Assembly (NCBI GenBank): GCA_963774195.1
Contig: CAVZDY010000006.1
Coordinates: forward strand, 265,974-329,973
Source of the DNA: Roseiarcus sp963774195
GTDB lineage: Bacteria; Pseudomonadota; Alphaproteobacteria; Rhizobiales; Beijerinckiaceae
Reading direction: 5' to 3'
Length of the DNA: 64,000 nucleotides
Positions 16,819 to 25,376 of this stretch are shown piece by piece. Positions within the stretch are counted from its first letter, which is position 1, and each line of letters opens with the position of its first letter. Made by a program: the position numbers and the translations under genes. The notes under the pieces are model-generated. The model did no database searches. It was not told the DNA's origin and saw only the letters and a program-made list of their open reading frames with translations.

Positions 16819-17322
16819 TTATGCGTTGCCCTTGGTTTCGAAGGACGCAAGCGCCATCGCCTCGGCGGCGGTGCGGCCCGCCCACAGGACGAACTGGAAC
16901 GCCTGGTAGTGGTTCTCGCAGGCGGTGACGGCGGCGTTGACGATCGTGCCGCACTGCGCGTCGCTCGGCTGCGCGCCTCCCGCAAGGCAGTGCGCGTGGC
17001 GGAACATGACGATGTCGTCGCGCTTCCACAGATCGAAGTGGCCGAGCCACAATTGTTCGTTGATCAACTGGACCAGGGTGACGATCTCGGCGCGGCGGCG
17101 CGCCGGAATCTTGAGATCGAAGGAGCAGCTCACATGCAGCGATTCGATCTCCGGCAACCACGTGATCGCGATTTCGTAATGCGCCCAGGCGCCGGCGACC
17201 AAAATCGAAATCTCATCCTCATCGGCGCGATCGAAAGCCCATTCGTTGATGGCGGCGAGCCTTTCGACGACATCGACGGGGTGCTCGGGGCGCTCGCCCG
17301 CCTGGTTTTCGTTCACGTTCAT
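16819..17322 (-). CDS. YbjN domain-containing protein
   Basis: A 167-residue soluble protein matching the alphaproteobacterial YbjN-like family (type III secretion chaperone-like fold): RLAAINEWAFDRADEDEISI, AWLPEIESLHVSCSFDLKIP in similar form, INEQLWLGHFDLW, and a C-terminal ACENHYQAFQFVLWAGRTAA. The role is poorly defined; E. coli YbjN affects motility and stress, but this branch is usually found alone. It reads toward rpmF on the same strand, 120 bases upstream. Confidence 0.85.
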   Translation of the reverse strand: MNVNENQAGERPEHPVDVVERLAAINEWAFDRADEDEISILVAGAWAHYEIAITWLPEIESLHVSCSFDLKIPARRRAEIVTLVQLINEQLWLGHFDLWKRDDIVMFRHAHCLAGGAQPSDAQCGTIVNAAVTACENHYQAFQFVLWAGRTAAEAMALASFETKGNA

Positions 17323-17583
17323 TGCTGAGCTTTCACTGTCTAAGGGGCGGAACTCGACACACGCGACGCAATATCGATGCAGGCGATACTAGAAACGCCC
17401 GAAATCGCTTGCGCGGGCCTTACGCGCCGACGCCCCGATCGACCTGCAAACTCGATGATTCGAGCCCAAGCGTAAATCGAGCGTTACCGCTCATCCACAG
17501 AATCATGAAGCGAATCAATCGCCTGCGCGAATCGCGCCTGCCGCTGGGGAAGATGAACTTATTTAACAATGTATATCAGATCT

Positions 17584-17844
17584 TTAGGGATTGCTCTGCG
17601 CCAGCTTCGCCTCGAGCGCGGCGATGCGCGCCTCGAGCTTTTCATTTTCCGCCCGCGCCCGCGCGGCCATGTCCCGCACGGCCTCGAACTCCTCGCGCGA
17701 AACGAGGTCCATGCCCGCCATGAGGCGTTCGAGCTGGCTCCGGGCGAGCGTCTCCACCTCGCGGCGGGCACCGTCGGCAAGGCCGGCCGCATCGGTGATC
17801 AAGCGCGAGAAGTCGTCGAACAATTGGCTGCGCGTCTGAGGCAT
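17584..17844 (-). CDS. UbiK/BMFP-domain accessory factor
   Basis: An 86-residue protein: SQLFDDFSRLITDAAGLADG, an amphipathic helix, and a C-terminal coiled coil (EEFEAVRDMAARARAENEKL). This is the BMFP/YqiC layout; UbiK assists ubiquinone biosynthesis proteins at the membrane. The start at 17844 follows GGAG; longer in-frame starts have no family similarity. It stands alone, with about 260 bases upstream (17323-17583) without a recognised gene. Confidence 0.8.
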   Translation of the reverse strand: MPQTRSQLFDDFSRLITDAAGLADGARREVETLARSQLERLMAGMDLVSREEFEAVRDMAARARAENEKLEARIAALEAKLAQSNP

Positions 17845-17935
17845 GGGGGAACTCCGGCAATAGGGGCGGCAAGCCCTTATGTGGCCCGCGGCGAGGGGCG
17901 AGGCAAGCTGCGCCGCCACGCCGCTCGCCGAAGGG

Positions 17936-18403
17936 TCAGGTGTTGAGCAGTCCCTTCACGATGGCGCTCGCCTTGGAGAAATCCATCTGGCCGGGATAGC
18001 CCTCCTTCAGCGCCGAGACGACCTTGCCCATGTCCTTCACGCTCGCCGCGCCGGTCACAGCGATGGCCGCCTTGGCCGCCGCAATCACTTCCGCCTCGTC
18101 CATCTGCTTGGGCAGGAACTCGTTGATGACAGCGATCTCAGCGCCTTCCTGGGCGGCCAGCTCGTCGCGACCGGCCTGTTGATAGATCGAGAGCGATTCC
18201 TGGCGCGACTTCACCATCTTGGTCAGCAAAGCCAGCTCGTCGGCCCGGCTGACGATCTTGCCTGCGCCGCGCGCTTCGATCTCGCGTTCCTTGAGCGCAG
18301 CCATGACGAGACGGAGCGCGCCGACGCGAACCCTGTCGCCCGCCTTCATGGCGTCCTTCATCTTCGCGGCGACCTCGTCCCGCAGTGCAATCGTATCGGC
18401 CAT
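17936..18403 (-). CDS. GatB/YqeY domain-containing protein
   Basis: A 155-residue YqeY-like protein: ALRDEVAAKMKDAMKAGDRV, RVGALRLVMAALKEREIEAR, INEFLPKQMDEAEVIAA and MGKVVSALKEGYPGQMDFSK. It shares the tRNA-binding tail domain of the GatB amidotransferase subunit but lacks catalysis; the biological role is not settled. It is divergent from carA, a neighbourhood that recurs in alphaproteobacteria. Confidence 0.92.
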   Translation of the reverse strand: MADTIALRDEVAAKMKDAMKAGDRVRVGALRLVMAALKEREIEARGAGKIVSRADELALLTKMVKSRQESLSIYQQAGRDELAAQEGAEIAVINEFLPKQMDEAEVIAAAKAAIAVTGAASVKDMGKVVSALKEGYPGQMDFSKASAIVKGLLNT

Positions 18404-18440
18404 CGATCCTCTGGAGCGTTTGCTGGCGCTACCCCTCGGC

Positions 18441-18469
18441 TTGACGCGCAGCGTGGCGGGCGCTTAAGC
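18441..18469 (+). promoter_or_regulatory. Candidate carA promoter
   Basis: TTGACG (18441-18446), 17 bases and TTAAGC (18464-18469). The -10 box is poor, and the start would fall within a base or two of the carA ATG at 18478, giving a nearly leaderless message. No ribosome site precedes that ATG. Confidence 0.35.
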
Positions 18470-18477
18470 ACGGCGCC

Positions 18478-19698
18478 ATGTCAAGCGCAACAGGTAGTCA
18501 AATGGCGGGCGCGATTCAAGGCGGCTGGGCGCCGCGCAAACCGACCGCCCTGCTCATCCTCGCCAACGGCGAGACGATCGAGGGTTTCGGCGTCGGAGCG
18601 ATCGGCTCTGCGGTCGGCGAAGTGTGCTTCAACACGGCCATGACGGGATATGAGGAGATCCTCACCGATCCCTCCTACGCCGGCCAGATCATCACTTTCA
18701 CCTTCCCGCACATTGGCGTCGTCGGCGCCAACGACGAGGACATCGAAACCGTGAACCTCGCCGCGTCGGCCGGCGCGAGGGGCGCGATTTTCCGCGCCGA
18801 AATCGGCGGTCCCTCCAACTACCGCGCGACCCGCCGCCTCGACGACTGGCTGAAGGCGCGCGGCATCATCGGACTGACCGGGATCGACACCCGCGCGCTC
18901 ACTGCGATGATCCGGCAAAGCGGCATGCCGAACGCGGTCATCGCGCACAATCCCGACGGCGAGTTCGACCGCGCCGCGCTTGCCGCCGAGGCGGCGGCCT
19001 GGCCGGGAATCGACGGCATGGACCTCGTGCCCTCCGTCACCTCGGCGCAGCGCTACGACTGGGACCAGACGAGCTGGACCCTCGAGCACGGCTATGGCAA
19101 GCGCGACCACGACGACTATCGGGTCGTCGCGGTCGACTACGGCGTCAAGCGCAACATCCTGCGTCTGCTGAGCGACAGCGGCTGCGCGGTGACGGTGGTG
19201 CCGGCGACCGCCTCGGCCGAGGAAATCCTCGCGCTGAAGCCCGACGGCGTCTTTCTGTCGAACGGCCCCGGCGACCCGGCGGAGACCGGCAAATACGCCG
19301 TGCCGACCATCCAGGCGCTACTGGAGACCAGGATTCCGATTTTCGGCATCTGCCTCGGCCACCAGATGCTCGGCCTGGCGATCGGCGCGCGCACGATCAA
19401 GATGCCCCAGGGCCATCACGGCGCGAACCATCCGGTGATGGACTACACCACCGACAAGGTGGAGATCGTCTCGATGAACCACGGCTTCGCGATCGATACC
19501 GCCACCCTGCCCGCCAACGCGCGCCAGACGCACGTCTCGCTGTTCGACGGTTCGAATTGCGGCATCGCGCTCAGCGACCGTCCGGCTTTTTCCGTGCAGC
19601 ACCATCCGGAAGCCTCCCCCGGCCCGCGCGACAGCCACTACCTCTTCCGCCGCTTCGTCGCGTCGATGGCGGAGGCGAAGAAGGCGGCGGGGGCTTAA
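18478..19698 (+). CDS. carA: Carbamoyl-phosphate synthase small subunit
   Basis: A 406-residue glutamine amidotransferase subunit that releases ammonia from glutamine for carbamoyl phosphate, feeding arginine and pyrimidine synthesis. An N-terminal CPSase small-chain domain (ALLILANGETIEGFGVGA, EVCFNTAMTGYEEILTDPSY) is followed by a class I GATase with nucleophile Cys292 (GICLGHQ) and the His376/Glu378 pair (QHHPEASPGP). A second ATG at 18502 with a better upstream site could be the true start. carB is not in the window. Confidence 0.97.
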   Translation: MSSATGSQMAGAIQGGWAPRKPTALLILANGETIEGFGVGAIGSAVGEVCFNTAMTGYEEILTDPSYAGQIITFTFPHIGVVGANDEDIETVNLAASAGARGAIFRAEIGGPSNYRATRRLDDWLKARGIIGLTGIDTRALTAMIRQSGMPNAVIAHNPDGEFDRAALAAEAAAWPGIDGMDLVPSVTSAQRYDWDQTSWTLEHGYGKRDHDDYRVVAVDYGVKRNILRLLSDSGCAVTVVPATASAEEILALKPDGVFLSNGPGDPAETGKYAVPTIQALLETRIPIFGICLGHQMLGLAIGARTIKMPQGHHGANHPVMDYTTDKVEIVSMNHGFAIDTATLPANARQTHVSLFDGSNCGIALSDRPAFSVQHHPEASPGPRDSHYLFRRFVASMAEAKKAAGA

Positions 19699-19757
19699 GG
19701 GCCCGGAAGGGCTCCTATCCCCGCGACAGTCGGCAGGGAGCGGCGGCCGAAAGCGCT

Positions 19758-20665
19758 TTACCCTTGCACCGATCGTCGCCAGACGCCGGGGCTGAGGCCG
19801 ACCAATGCTGAGAAATAGCGGGTGAAGTGACTTTGGTCGAGAAACCGCATGCCAACGCCACCTCCGAAAGCGGCATAGGACCATCGCGCAGAAGTGTCCT
19901 GGCCAAGGCGATGCGCTGCTGGATGACCCAACGGTGCGGGGGAACGCCAACCGCTTTTCGGAACGCTCTACTGAATTGCGAAAGCGAAAGACCACATTCG
20001 CTCGCCACGGCGGCTATCGGTATCTCCCCGGAGAGATTTTCGCGCAGCAGTTCTTTGACGCGCCGTTCGTGATAAGGCGAAAGTCCACCAAGAATCGGCT
20101 GCTCTTTGGGCCGCATCCCGCCATATCTGGACGCGACGTGATGGCCGACCGCGAGCATCACGTGATCCATGAAAAGACGACTGACGCGATCCGGATGCCG
20201 GAAGAGCGGCAAGAGCGTTTCCGCCATACCGCGCAAAACTGGATCCACGTGGGCCACCGCGGGCTTGTAGCGCAAGTCCTGAATGCGCGGCGCATTGGCG
20301 TCGTCCGCGATAGCGCTCAGCGCCGCCCGCGGAAGGTAGAAGTGCACCGTATGAAACGCGCAGTTCAAATGGAAAGTCGGATGCAGCTTGACGTCATAGA
20401 TGATGTTCTCGCCCGGTCTGATGGCTGACACCGGCGCGGCTTTTCCGTTTTCCCATAACTCATACCGGGCGAAATTCCTGAAGTGCACGGCGACGAGATA
20501 TGCGTCCTCTTCCATCGGTGGGGTCGAAAGCACGTTCTGAGGGTGGTCGCACCTCAGTTCGGTGACGGCAATGGTCGTTTTTGGTAGGGCGCGGGTGACA
20601 AAGGACGCCGCCTGAGCGTTGAGCCGCTTCCCCAATGCTTCGCCATAGCTGTCGCTGTTGGGCAT
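19758..20665 (-). pseudogene. AraC-family regulator with a C-terminal frameshift
   Basis: About 300 residues: an N-terminal sensor domain and two C-terminal AraC helix-turn-helices (VASECGLSLSQFSRAFRKAV; LSEVALACGF). After ACGF the frame is wrong, but the next frame gives DQSHFTRYFSALVGLSPGVW and stops at 19758. One base lost near 19841-19844 accounts for it. As read, the protein would end at 19715 with a nonsense tail and a broken second HTH, so DNA binding is probably impaired. It is divergent from the alcohol/aldehyde dehydrogenase pair that it presumably controlled. An assembly error is possible. Confidence 0.8.
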
Positions 20666-20940
20666 TGCCTTCCCCATCCAGCCCCATTCTCCGGCGCGCC
20701 GCGCCGCGGAATGCGATGCTAGAATTTTCGAAAGAGTCATACAATACACGCCGTTTTGTGAAAGACCGCCGTGCCTCAGACGGCCACAACCGCACGACGC
20801 TGTGCGACCTGAGTCCGTCGCGACATCGATTTGAACAACGCATCGGTCATCCCGGCGTCCGAGTTCGAGGCATTGACGACCTCAGGCAGTCCCGGTTCGA
20901 ACTGATGGTCTCACACAGGTGCAAATCGGCGGAGGTTAAG

Positions 20941-21966
20941 ATGGCGCAAGCTGGATCGACATATCGCGCTGTGCACGCGGTCAGCCCGGGTAAGCTCGAA
21001 CTGACGCAGAAGCCATTGGTGGAGCCGAACCCCGGCGACGTCCGCATTCGCGTCGAGGCTTGTGGGGTCTGCCATTCGGATGCCGGCACTGTCGAAGGCG
21101 TCTTTCCGATCGATTGGCCGCGTGTCCCCGGTCACGAAGCGGTCGGTCGCATCGACGCAATCGGCGCGGGTGTGGCGGGCTGGCAAGTCGGCCAACGGGT
21201 CGGCGTAGGATTTCTCGGCGGCAGTTGTGGGCATTGTCGGCCCTGCCGCGATGGAGATTTGGTGAACTGCCAGAACCAGGCTTTCACCGGCATCCAGCGC
21301 GACGGCGGCTATGCCGAGGTGATGATCGCCAAGGCCAGCGGCCTGGTGTCCGTGCCGGACGATCTCTCATCCGTCGACGCGGCGCCGCTGCTGTGCGCCG
21401 GCCTGACGACCTTCAGCGCGCTCCGTAACTCGCCCGCGAAAGCGGGGGACCTTGTCGCGGTCCTCGGCATCGGCGGCCTTGGGCATCTCGCACTGCAATA
21501 TGCCCGCCATATGGGTTTCGAGGTCGCCGCGATCGGACGGGGCCCCGACAGGGCCGAATTGGCCAAGAAGCTCGGCGCCCATCACTACATCGACAATACC
21601 TCTGGCGGGACGGCCGAGGCGTTGCAGGCGCTCGGCGGCGCGACGGTCGTTCTGGTGACGAGTTCGTCCGCGGGAAAGACGGTCTCGGAAATCATCAAGG
21701 GCCTGCGACCGGGCGGCGTGGCGATTGTCCTCGGCGCTGGCCCCGAGCCAATCGAGGTCACGGGTACGGACTTGCTGTTTAGCAGCCGCAAGATCGAGGG
21801 TGCGCTCACGGGCAATCCGGCGACGGGAGACGCGACGCTCAGGTTCAGCGCCCTCAGCGGCATTGCCGCGATGATCGAGACCCTGCCGCTCGAACGAGCC
21901 CCAGAGGCCTACGCGAAGATGATGGCCGGAAAAGCGCGCTTCAGAATGGTGCTCACCATGGCCTGA
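20941..21966 (+). CDS. Zinc-dependent alcohol dehydrogenase
   Basis: A 341-residue medium-chain dehydrogenase. Catalytic zinc ligands are Cys44 (GVCHSD) and His65/Glu66 (GHEAVG); the structural zinc set is in CGHCRPCRDGDLVNC. The Rossmann loop is VLGIGGLGHLALQYA. It oxidises an alcohol, or reduces an aldehyde, with NAD(P). GGAGG lies six bases before the ATG. It is followed after 61 bases by an aldehyde dehydrogenase, so the two would act in sequence, alcohol to aldehyde to acid. The divergent AraC gene is the likely regulator. Confidence 0.93.
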   Translation: MAQAGSTYRAVHAVSPGKLELTQKPLVEPNPGDVRIRVEACGVCHSDAGTVEGVFPIDWPRVPGHEAVGRIDAIGAGVAGWQVGQRVGVGFLGGSCGHCRPCRDGDLVNCQNQAFTGIQRDGGYAEVMIAKASGLVSVPDDLSSVDAAPLLCAGLTTFSALRNSPAKAGDLVAVLGIGGLGHLALQYARHMGFEVAAIGRGPDRAELAKKLGAHHYIDNTSGGTAEALQALGGATVVLVTSSSAGKTVSEIIKGLRPGGVAIVLGAGPEPIEVTGTDLLFSSRKIEGALTGNPATGDATLRFSALSGIAAMIETLPLERAPEAYAKMMAGKARFRMVLTMA

Positions 21967-22027
21967 GGCGATTCCCGGGACCTCGACACAGTTCGAAGGC
22001 AGTCCATCGATCTGAGGAGAGACCGCG

Positions 22028-23407
22028 ATGAACTCGTTTCAAAGTCTTTTTGACGCGCAGAAGGCCCATTTCGCGACAGGCGTCACGCGCTCCTTCGAAT
22101 GGCGCGTCGATCAGCTCAGCCGCGTAGGGCGGATGATCAAGGAGAACGAGGCGGCCTTGCAAAGCGCGATGGCGCGGGACTTCAAGACAGCCAGCCAGGA
22201 ATACATCTTCGAAACGTCGGCCAGTTTCGCGGAGACCGAGTTTCAGAAAAGCCAGCTCAAGACCTGGATGACGCCGCAAGAAGCTCCAGTACCACGCGCG
22301 CTTGCCGAAAGCGGCCACAAGGGAATCCTCTATCGCGACCCCTACGGCGTGATGTTGATCATGGGGCCGTTCAACGGCCCGCTGCTGCTGCTGATCCGGC
22401 CTGCGATTTGGGCTCTGGCGGCGGGCAATACCTGTATTCTCAAACTCTCCGAGCAACTTAGCGCGACGTCCGCGCTGATCATGGAACTCGTGCCGCGTTA
22501 CTTTGATCCAGGCGCAATGGCCGCTGTAACGGGGCGCCGTGAAGAGGTTACCGAACTCCTGAAGCTCCCTTTCGATTTCATCTTTTTTACCGGCAGCACA
22601 AAAGTCGGCAAGATCGTGATGAAGGCGGCGGCAGAAAACCTCACGCCGGTCTTGCTCGAACTCGGCGGCCAAAATCCAGCCTTGGTGGACCAAACCGCCA
22701 ACATTCCGGACGCCGCCAAAAAGATCGTATGGGGCGCGATGACCTGGGGCGGCCAGTGGTGCACTTCTCCGGGCTACGCCTACGTCCAGGAGTCGGTTGC
22801 CGGCGCCTTCGTCGCCGAAGCAAAGAAGGCGGTCGTCGAGCTTTACGGCAGCGATCCGAGCAAGAACCCCGACTACTCCAGGGTCATCAACGCGCGCGAG
22901 GTGTCGCGCCTTTCGGCCCTGATCGATCCAGCAAAAGTCGTTTCCGGCGGCTCATCCGACCCGGAAGCGCGCTACCTCGATCCGACGATCGTCTATCCTG
23001 TGACCTGGGACGACAAGATCATGGAAGACGAGGTGTTTGGGCCGATCCTGCCGATCCTCACCTACAAGACGCTCGACGAGGCCTTCGGCCGGATTGCCGC
23101 CACGCCGCATCCCTTGGCCGCGTTCGTATTCAGCCGTGATCAGAAGACCATAGATCGCTTCATTGGGGAACTTTCATATGGCGGCGGCGCGGTGAACCAA
23201 GTCAATATTCACCTTTTCATCGTGACGATGCCGTTCGGCGGGGTTGGCCCATCCGGCATGGGGCATTACTACGCCAAGCACGGCTTCGATATGCTCACGC
23301 ACGCCAAGACTATGCTTATCTCGCCGCCGGATGTCGCTATCGACCACCTCTTCCCGCCCTACACGAGGGAAAAGAACGAAGCGCTCAACATCTGGTTCGA
23401 GTACTGA
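22028..23407 (+). CDS. Aldehyde dehydrogenase (class 3-like)
   Basis: A 459-residue NAD(P)-dependent aldehyde dehydrogenase. The catalytic base is in LLELGGQNPALVD and the nucleophile is Cys245 (GGQWCTSPGY). The cofactor segments MGPFNGPLLLLIRPAIWALA and FFTGSTKVGKIV are clear. The short length and hydrophobic C-terminal FPPYT resemble ALDH3/coniferyl-aldehyde types. GAGGAGAG precedes the ATG. It works with the alcohol dehydrogenase upstream. An IS5-type unit starts 116 bases downstream. Confidence 0.93.
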   Translation: MNSFQSLFDAQKAHFATGVTRSFEWRVDQLSRVGRMIKENEAALQSAMARDFKTASQEYIFETSASFAETEFQKSQLKTWMTPQEAPVPRALAESGHKGILYRDPYGVMLIMGPFNGPLLLLIRPAIWALAAGNTCILKLSEQLSATSALIMELVPRYFDPGAMAAVTGRREEVTELLKLPFDFIFFTGSTKVGKIVMKAAAENLTPVLLELGGQNPALVDQTANIPDAAKKIVWGAMTWGGQWCTSPGYAYVQESVAGAFVAEAKKAVVELYGSDPSKNPDYSRVINAREVSRLSALIDPAKVVSGGSSDPEARYLDPTIVYPVTWDDKIMEDEVFGPILPILTYKTLDEAFGRIAATPHPLAAFVFSRDQKTIDRFIGELSYGGGAVNQVNIHLFIVTMPFGGVGPSGMGHYYAKHGFDMLTHAKTMLISPPDVAIDHLFPPYTREKNEALNIWFEY

Positions 23408-23541
23408 AATACTTGCGCAAGAGTGCTCCGCAGGCGGTGCAAGACGGCGGGCGACTGGCGCATCGGTCTATCAGCTTGGCAGCTTCGGCACAGCTCGGAA
23501 GGAACCCAAAGCGCTACCGCTTAGAGTCCGTTTGAGAACGT

Positions 23542-23841
23542 CTATTGGTGAGCGATGCGTCTGAGGAGGATACTTCCGAGGGCGACATGGATCATGGCCT
23601 GGGAGCAGTCGATGCGCTCCTCGTAGTCCCGCACGAGCCGGCGCCACCGGGTCATCCATCCGAAGGTGCGCTCGACGACCCAGCGGCGTGGAAGGACTTC
23701 GAAGGCCGGCGCGGTATCGGACCGTTTGTCAGGCAGGAACGGCTCAATCCGCGCCCACTCCTCGTCGGTCAAATCCGTCGGGTAGCGCTTGGTCTTCTTC
23801 TCAATTTCGACCATCTGGCCACGCGTCGCTGGGCTCCACAT
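23542..23841 (-). pseudogene. IS5-family transposase with internal deletion
   Basis: About 99 residues. The N-terminal YPTDLTDEEWARIEPFLPDK is joined directly to the C-terminal EVLPRRWVVERTFGWMTRW and the tail RDYEERIDCSQAMIHVALGS. The middle, with the two catalytic aspartates, is gone, so it cannot transpose unaided, although the terminal E-R-T motif remains. The start may be ATG 23814 rather than 23841. Confidence 0.85.
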
Positions 23842-23844
23842 AAC

Positions 23845-23895
23845 AAGCTTGAATCACGCCCGAACCTGCCGTTCAATGGGTTCTCCAACGGTCTC
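23845..23895 (+). repeat. IS5-type right end, inner copy
   Basis: This 51-base segment starts AAGCTTGAATCACGCCCGAA and ends AACGGTCTC. It matches the copy at 24354-24404 in 47 of 51 bases, in the same orientation. The following bases are GAA, not TTA, so it is not the end used in the last insertion. Confidence 0.85.
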
Positions 23896-23936
23896 GAAGA
23901 CCTCAGATTGGCGACACATGGACGAGGATCGGACCC

Positions 23937-24338
23937 ATGCAACGAGAGATCATCCGGGTCGAGCCGATTGACAGCAATTTCGAGAAGTGGGGCGCGCCGG
24001 TGTCCACCTGCACCCGCGCCGGCAACATGGTGTTCGTCTCGGGCATGCCGCCCTTCGATCCTGAGACCGGCGAGATCCTCGTCCACGCCCCGTTCGAGCG
24101 TCAGGTTGAGCTGATCTTGGAGCAGGTGAAGAAGGCGCTGGAGGCCGCCGGGTCGGACCTCGACCATGTGCTGAAGTGCAATGTGCTGTGCATCTCGGCG
24201 GATCGGTTCAAGGCCTTCAACGAAGTCTACAAGCGCTACTTCCCGAAAAATCCCCCAGCCCGCATCTTCTTCTGCGTGCCGGAGTGGACCGGGCCCTTCG
24301 ACGTCGAGGTCGATTGCGTGGCGGTCACGAAGGACTGA
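23937..24338 (+). CDS. RidA/YjgF-family protein, cargo of the IS5-type unit
   Basis: A 133-residue RidA-fold protein: FEKWGAPVSTCTRAGNMVFV, SGMPPFDPETGEI, QVELILEQVKKALEAAGSDL, and the Arg-containing ligand motif NPPARIFFCVPEW. RidA proteins deaminate reactive enamine/imine intermediates such as 2-aminoacrylate; the arginine before the strand is the substrate-carboxylate ligand and is kept. It lies entirely between two direct copies of an IS right end. GAGGATC lies about ten bases before the ATG. It reads away from the transposase remnant. Confidence 0.88.
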   Translation: MQREIIRVEPIDSNFEKWGAPVSTCTRAGNMVFVSGMPPFDPETGEILVHAPFERQVELILEQVKKALEAAGSDLDHVLKCNVLCISADRFKAFNEVYKRYFPKNPPARIFFCVPEWTGPFDVEVDCVAVTKD

Positions 24339-24353
24339 CCTCGGCCGGATCCC

Positions 24354-24404
24354 AAGCTTGAATCACGCCCGAACCCGCTGTTGAATGGGTTCTCAAACGG
24401 TCTC
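24354..24404 (+). repeat. IS5-type right end, outer copy
   Basis: The second copy of the 51-base right-end segment (47 of 51 identical to 23845-23895). It is followed directly by TTA, the inferred target duplication partner of the TTA before the left end at 23521. Confidence 0.85.
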
Positions 24405-24501
24405 TTACGCCCTGAAGCTGGGCCGGCAAAATTACACTATTATCGTCCCCTTTCAAAAGCTGCGGTTTGCGGTTGCGACGCTCATATCTAGGAGAACGGC
24501 G

Positions 24502-25197
24502 ATGAAGTCCGACGACCTGTCGCCTGGAATCGACCGCCGCACTCTGGCTCTGAACCTCATCTTGTTGCCACTTCTGACCACAACACTTCCGTCCTCGCCA
24601 ATCAAAGCGCAGACGACGCCAAACGCGGCGCTCGCCTCCTAGAACGAGGGCGCGGCGAAACAGGCAATCCTCGATTTTGTACGCGCCACTACCGATCAGG
24701 GAAGCTCGAAATTCGCGCCGGCCGAGGATCGCATCGCCACCTTCGATCAAGACGGCACGCTCTGGGTCGAGCATCCGATCTATACCCAAGTGACGTATTG
24801 CCTGGACCGCGTTTCGACGCTGGCGGCACAGAAGCCCGAACTCAAAGGAATCGAACCGTTCAAGACCGTGCTGTCCGGCGACCGGGAAGCGGTGGCCAAG
24901 CTGTCGATGCATGACATTGAGACAATTCTCGCCGCGACCCTGACCGGCATGCCGGTCGAGGAATTCGAGGCCGACGTCAAAAACTGGCTGGATACCGCCA
25001 GGCATCCGCGCTGGAAGCGTCTCTACACCGAGTTGACCTATCAGCCGATGCTCGTGGTTCTGCAGTATCTGCGAAACAACGGCTTCAAGACCTATATTGT
25101 GACCGGCGGCGGCCAGGATTTTGTGCGCGTCTATTCGCAGCGGGTTTACGGCATCCCTCCCGAACAGGTGGTCGGCACAAACGACCGCCCGCGATGA
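24502..25197 (+). pseudogene. HAD-family phosphatase, nonsense codon and truncated
   Basis: The frame begins with an export signal (RRTLALNLILLPLLTTTLPS) after GGAG, hits TAG at 24640-24642, and continues in the same frame to 25197. Downstream of the TAG are HAD motif I (ATFDQDGTLWVEHP, nucleophile Asp) and motif II (YIVTGGGQDFVR). Motifs III and IV (the lysine and the aspartate pair) are absent because the gene ends at VVGTNDRPR. The protein would have been a periplasmic phosphatase. It starts about 95 bases from the IS5-type unit. Confidence 0.8.
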
Positions 25198-25339
25198 GCG
25201 TCGCCCAGTCCGGAACGACCGGAAATGACGCGAGCCGGCGCATCAGCCCTAGGCGCCAAGTGTCAGATTTCGACCGCCTCGAAGGCGTCGTCTCCCGCTC
25301 GAATGTCCAACACAGTTGCGGGATTCTACGCCAGAATTG

Positions 25340-25360
25340 TTGACCGATCAGTCCATAATT
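25340..25360. promoter_or_regulatory. TetR operator candidate before the regulator
   Basis: TTGACCGATCAGTCCATAAT contains the near-palindrome GACCGATCAGTC. A 15-base segment (YGATCAGTCMATAAT) recurs before the SDR at 26001-26022. Its position just upstream of the tetR ATG suits autoregulation. Confidence 0.6.
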
Positions 25361-25376
25361 GTTAGTGTCCTTAGTT

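Larger units (their letters stand above)
23524..24404. mobile_element. Defective IS5-type unit carrying a ridA-like cargo gene
   Basis: The left end GAGTCCGTTTGAGAACG (23524-23540) is an inverted match (15 of 17) to the right end at 24388-24404. TTA lies directly outside both ends (23521-23523 and 24405-24407), the TNA-type target duplication of the IS1031 subgroup. Inside are an internally deleted transposase, a first copy of the right end (23845-23895), a ridA-like gene, and the second right end. The outer ends with matching TTA show that the whole 881-base unit moved together. Confidence 0.75.

Noticed and set aside
17322..17723. Plus-strand frame spanning the YbjN to UbiK gap
   Set aside because: It overlaps the UbiK-like gene on the opposite strand and shows no domain.
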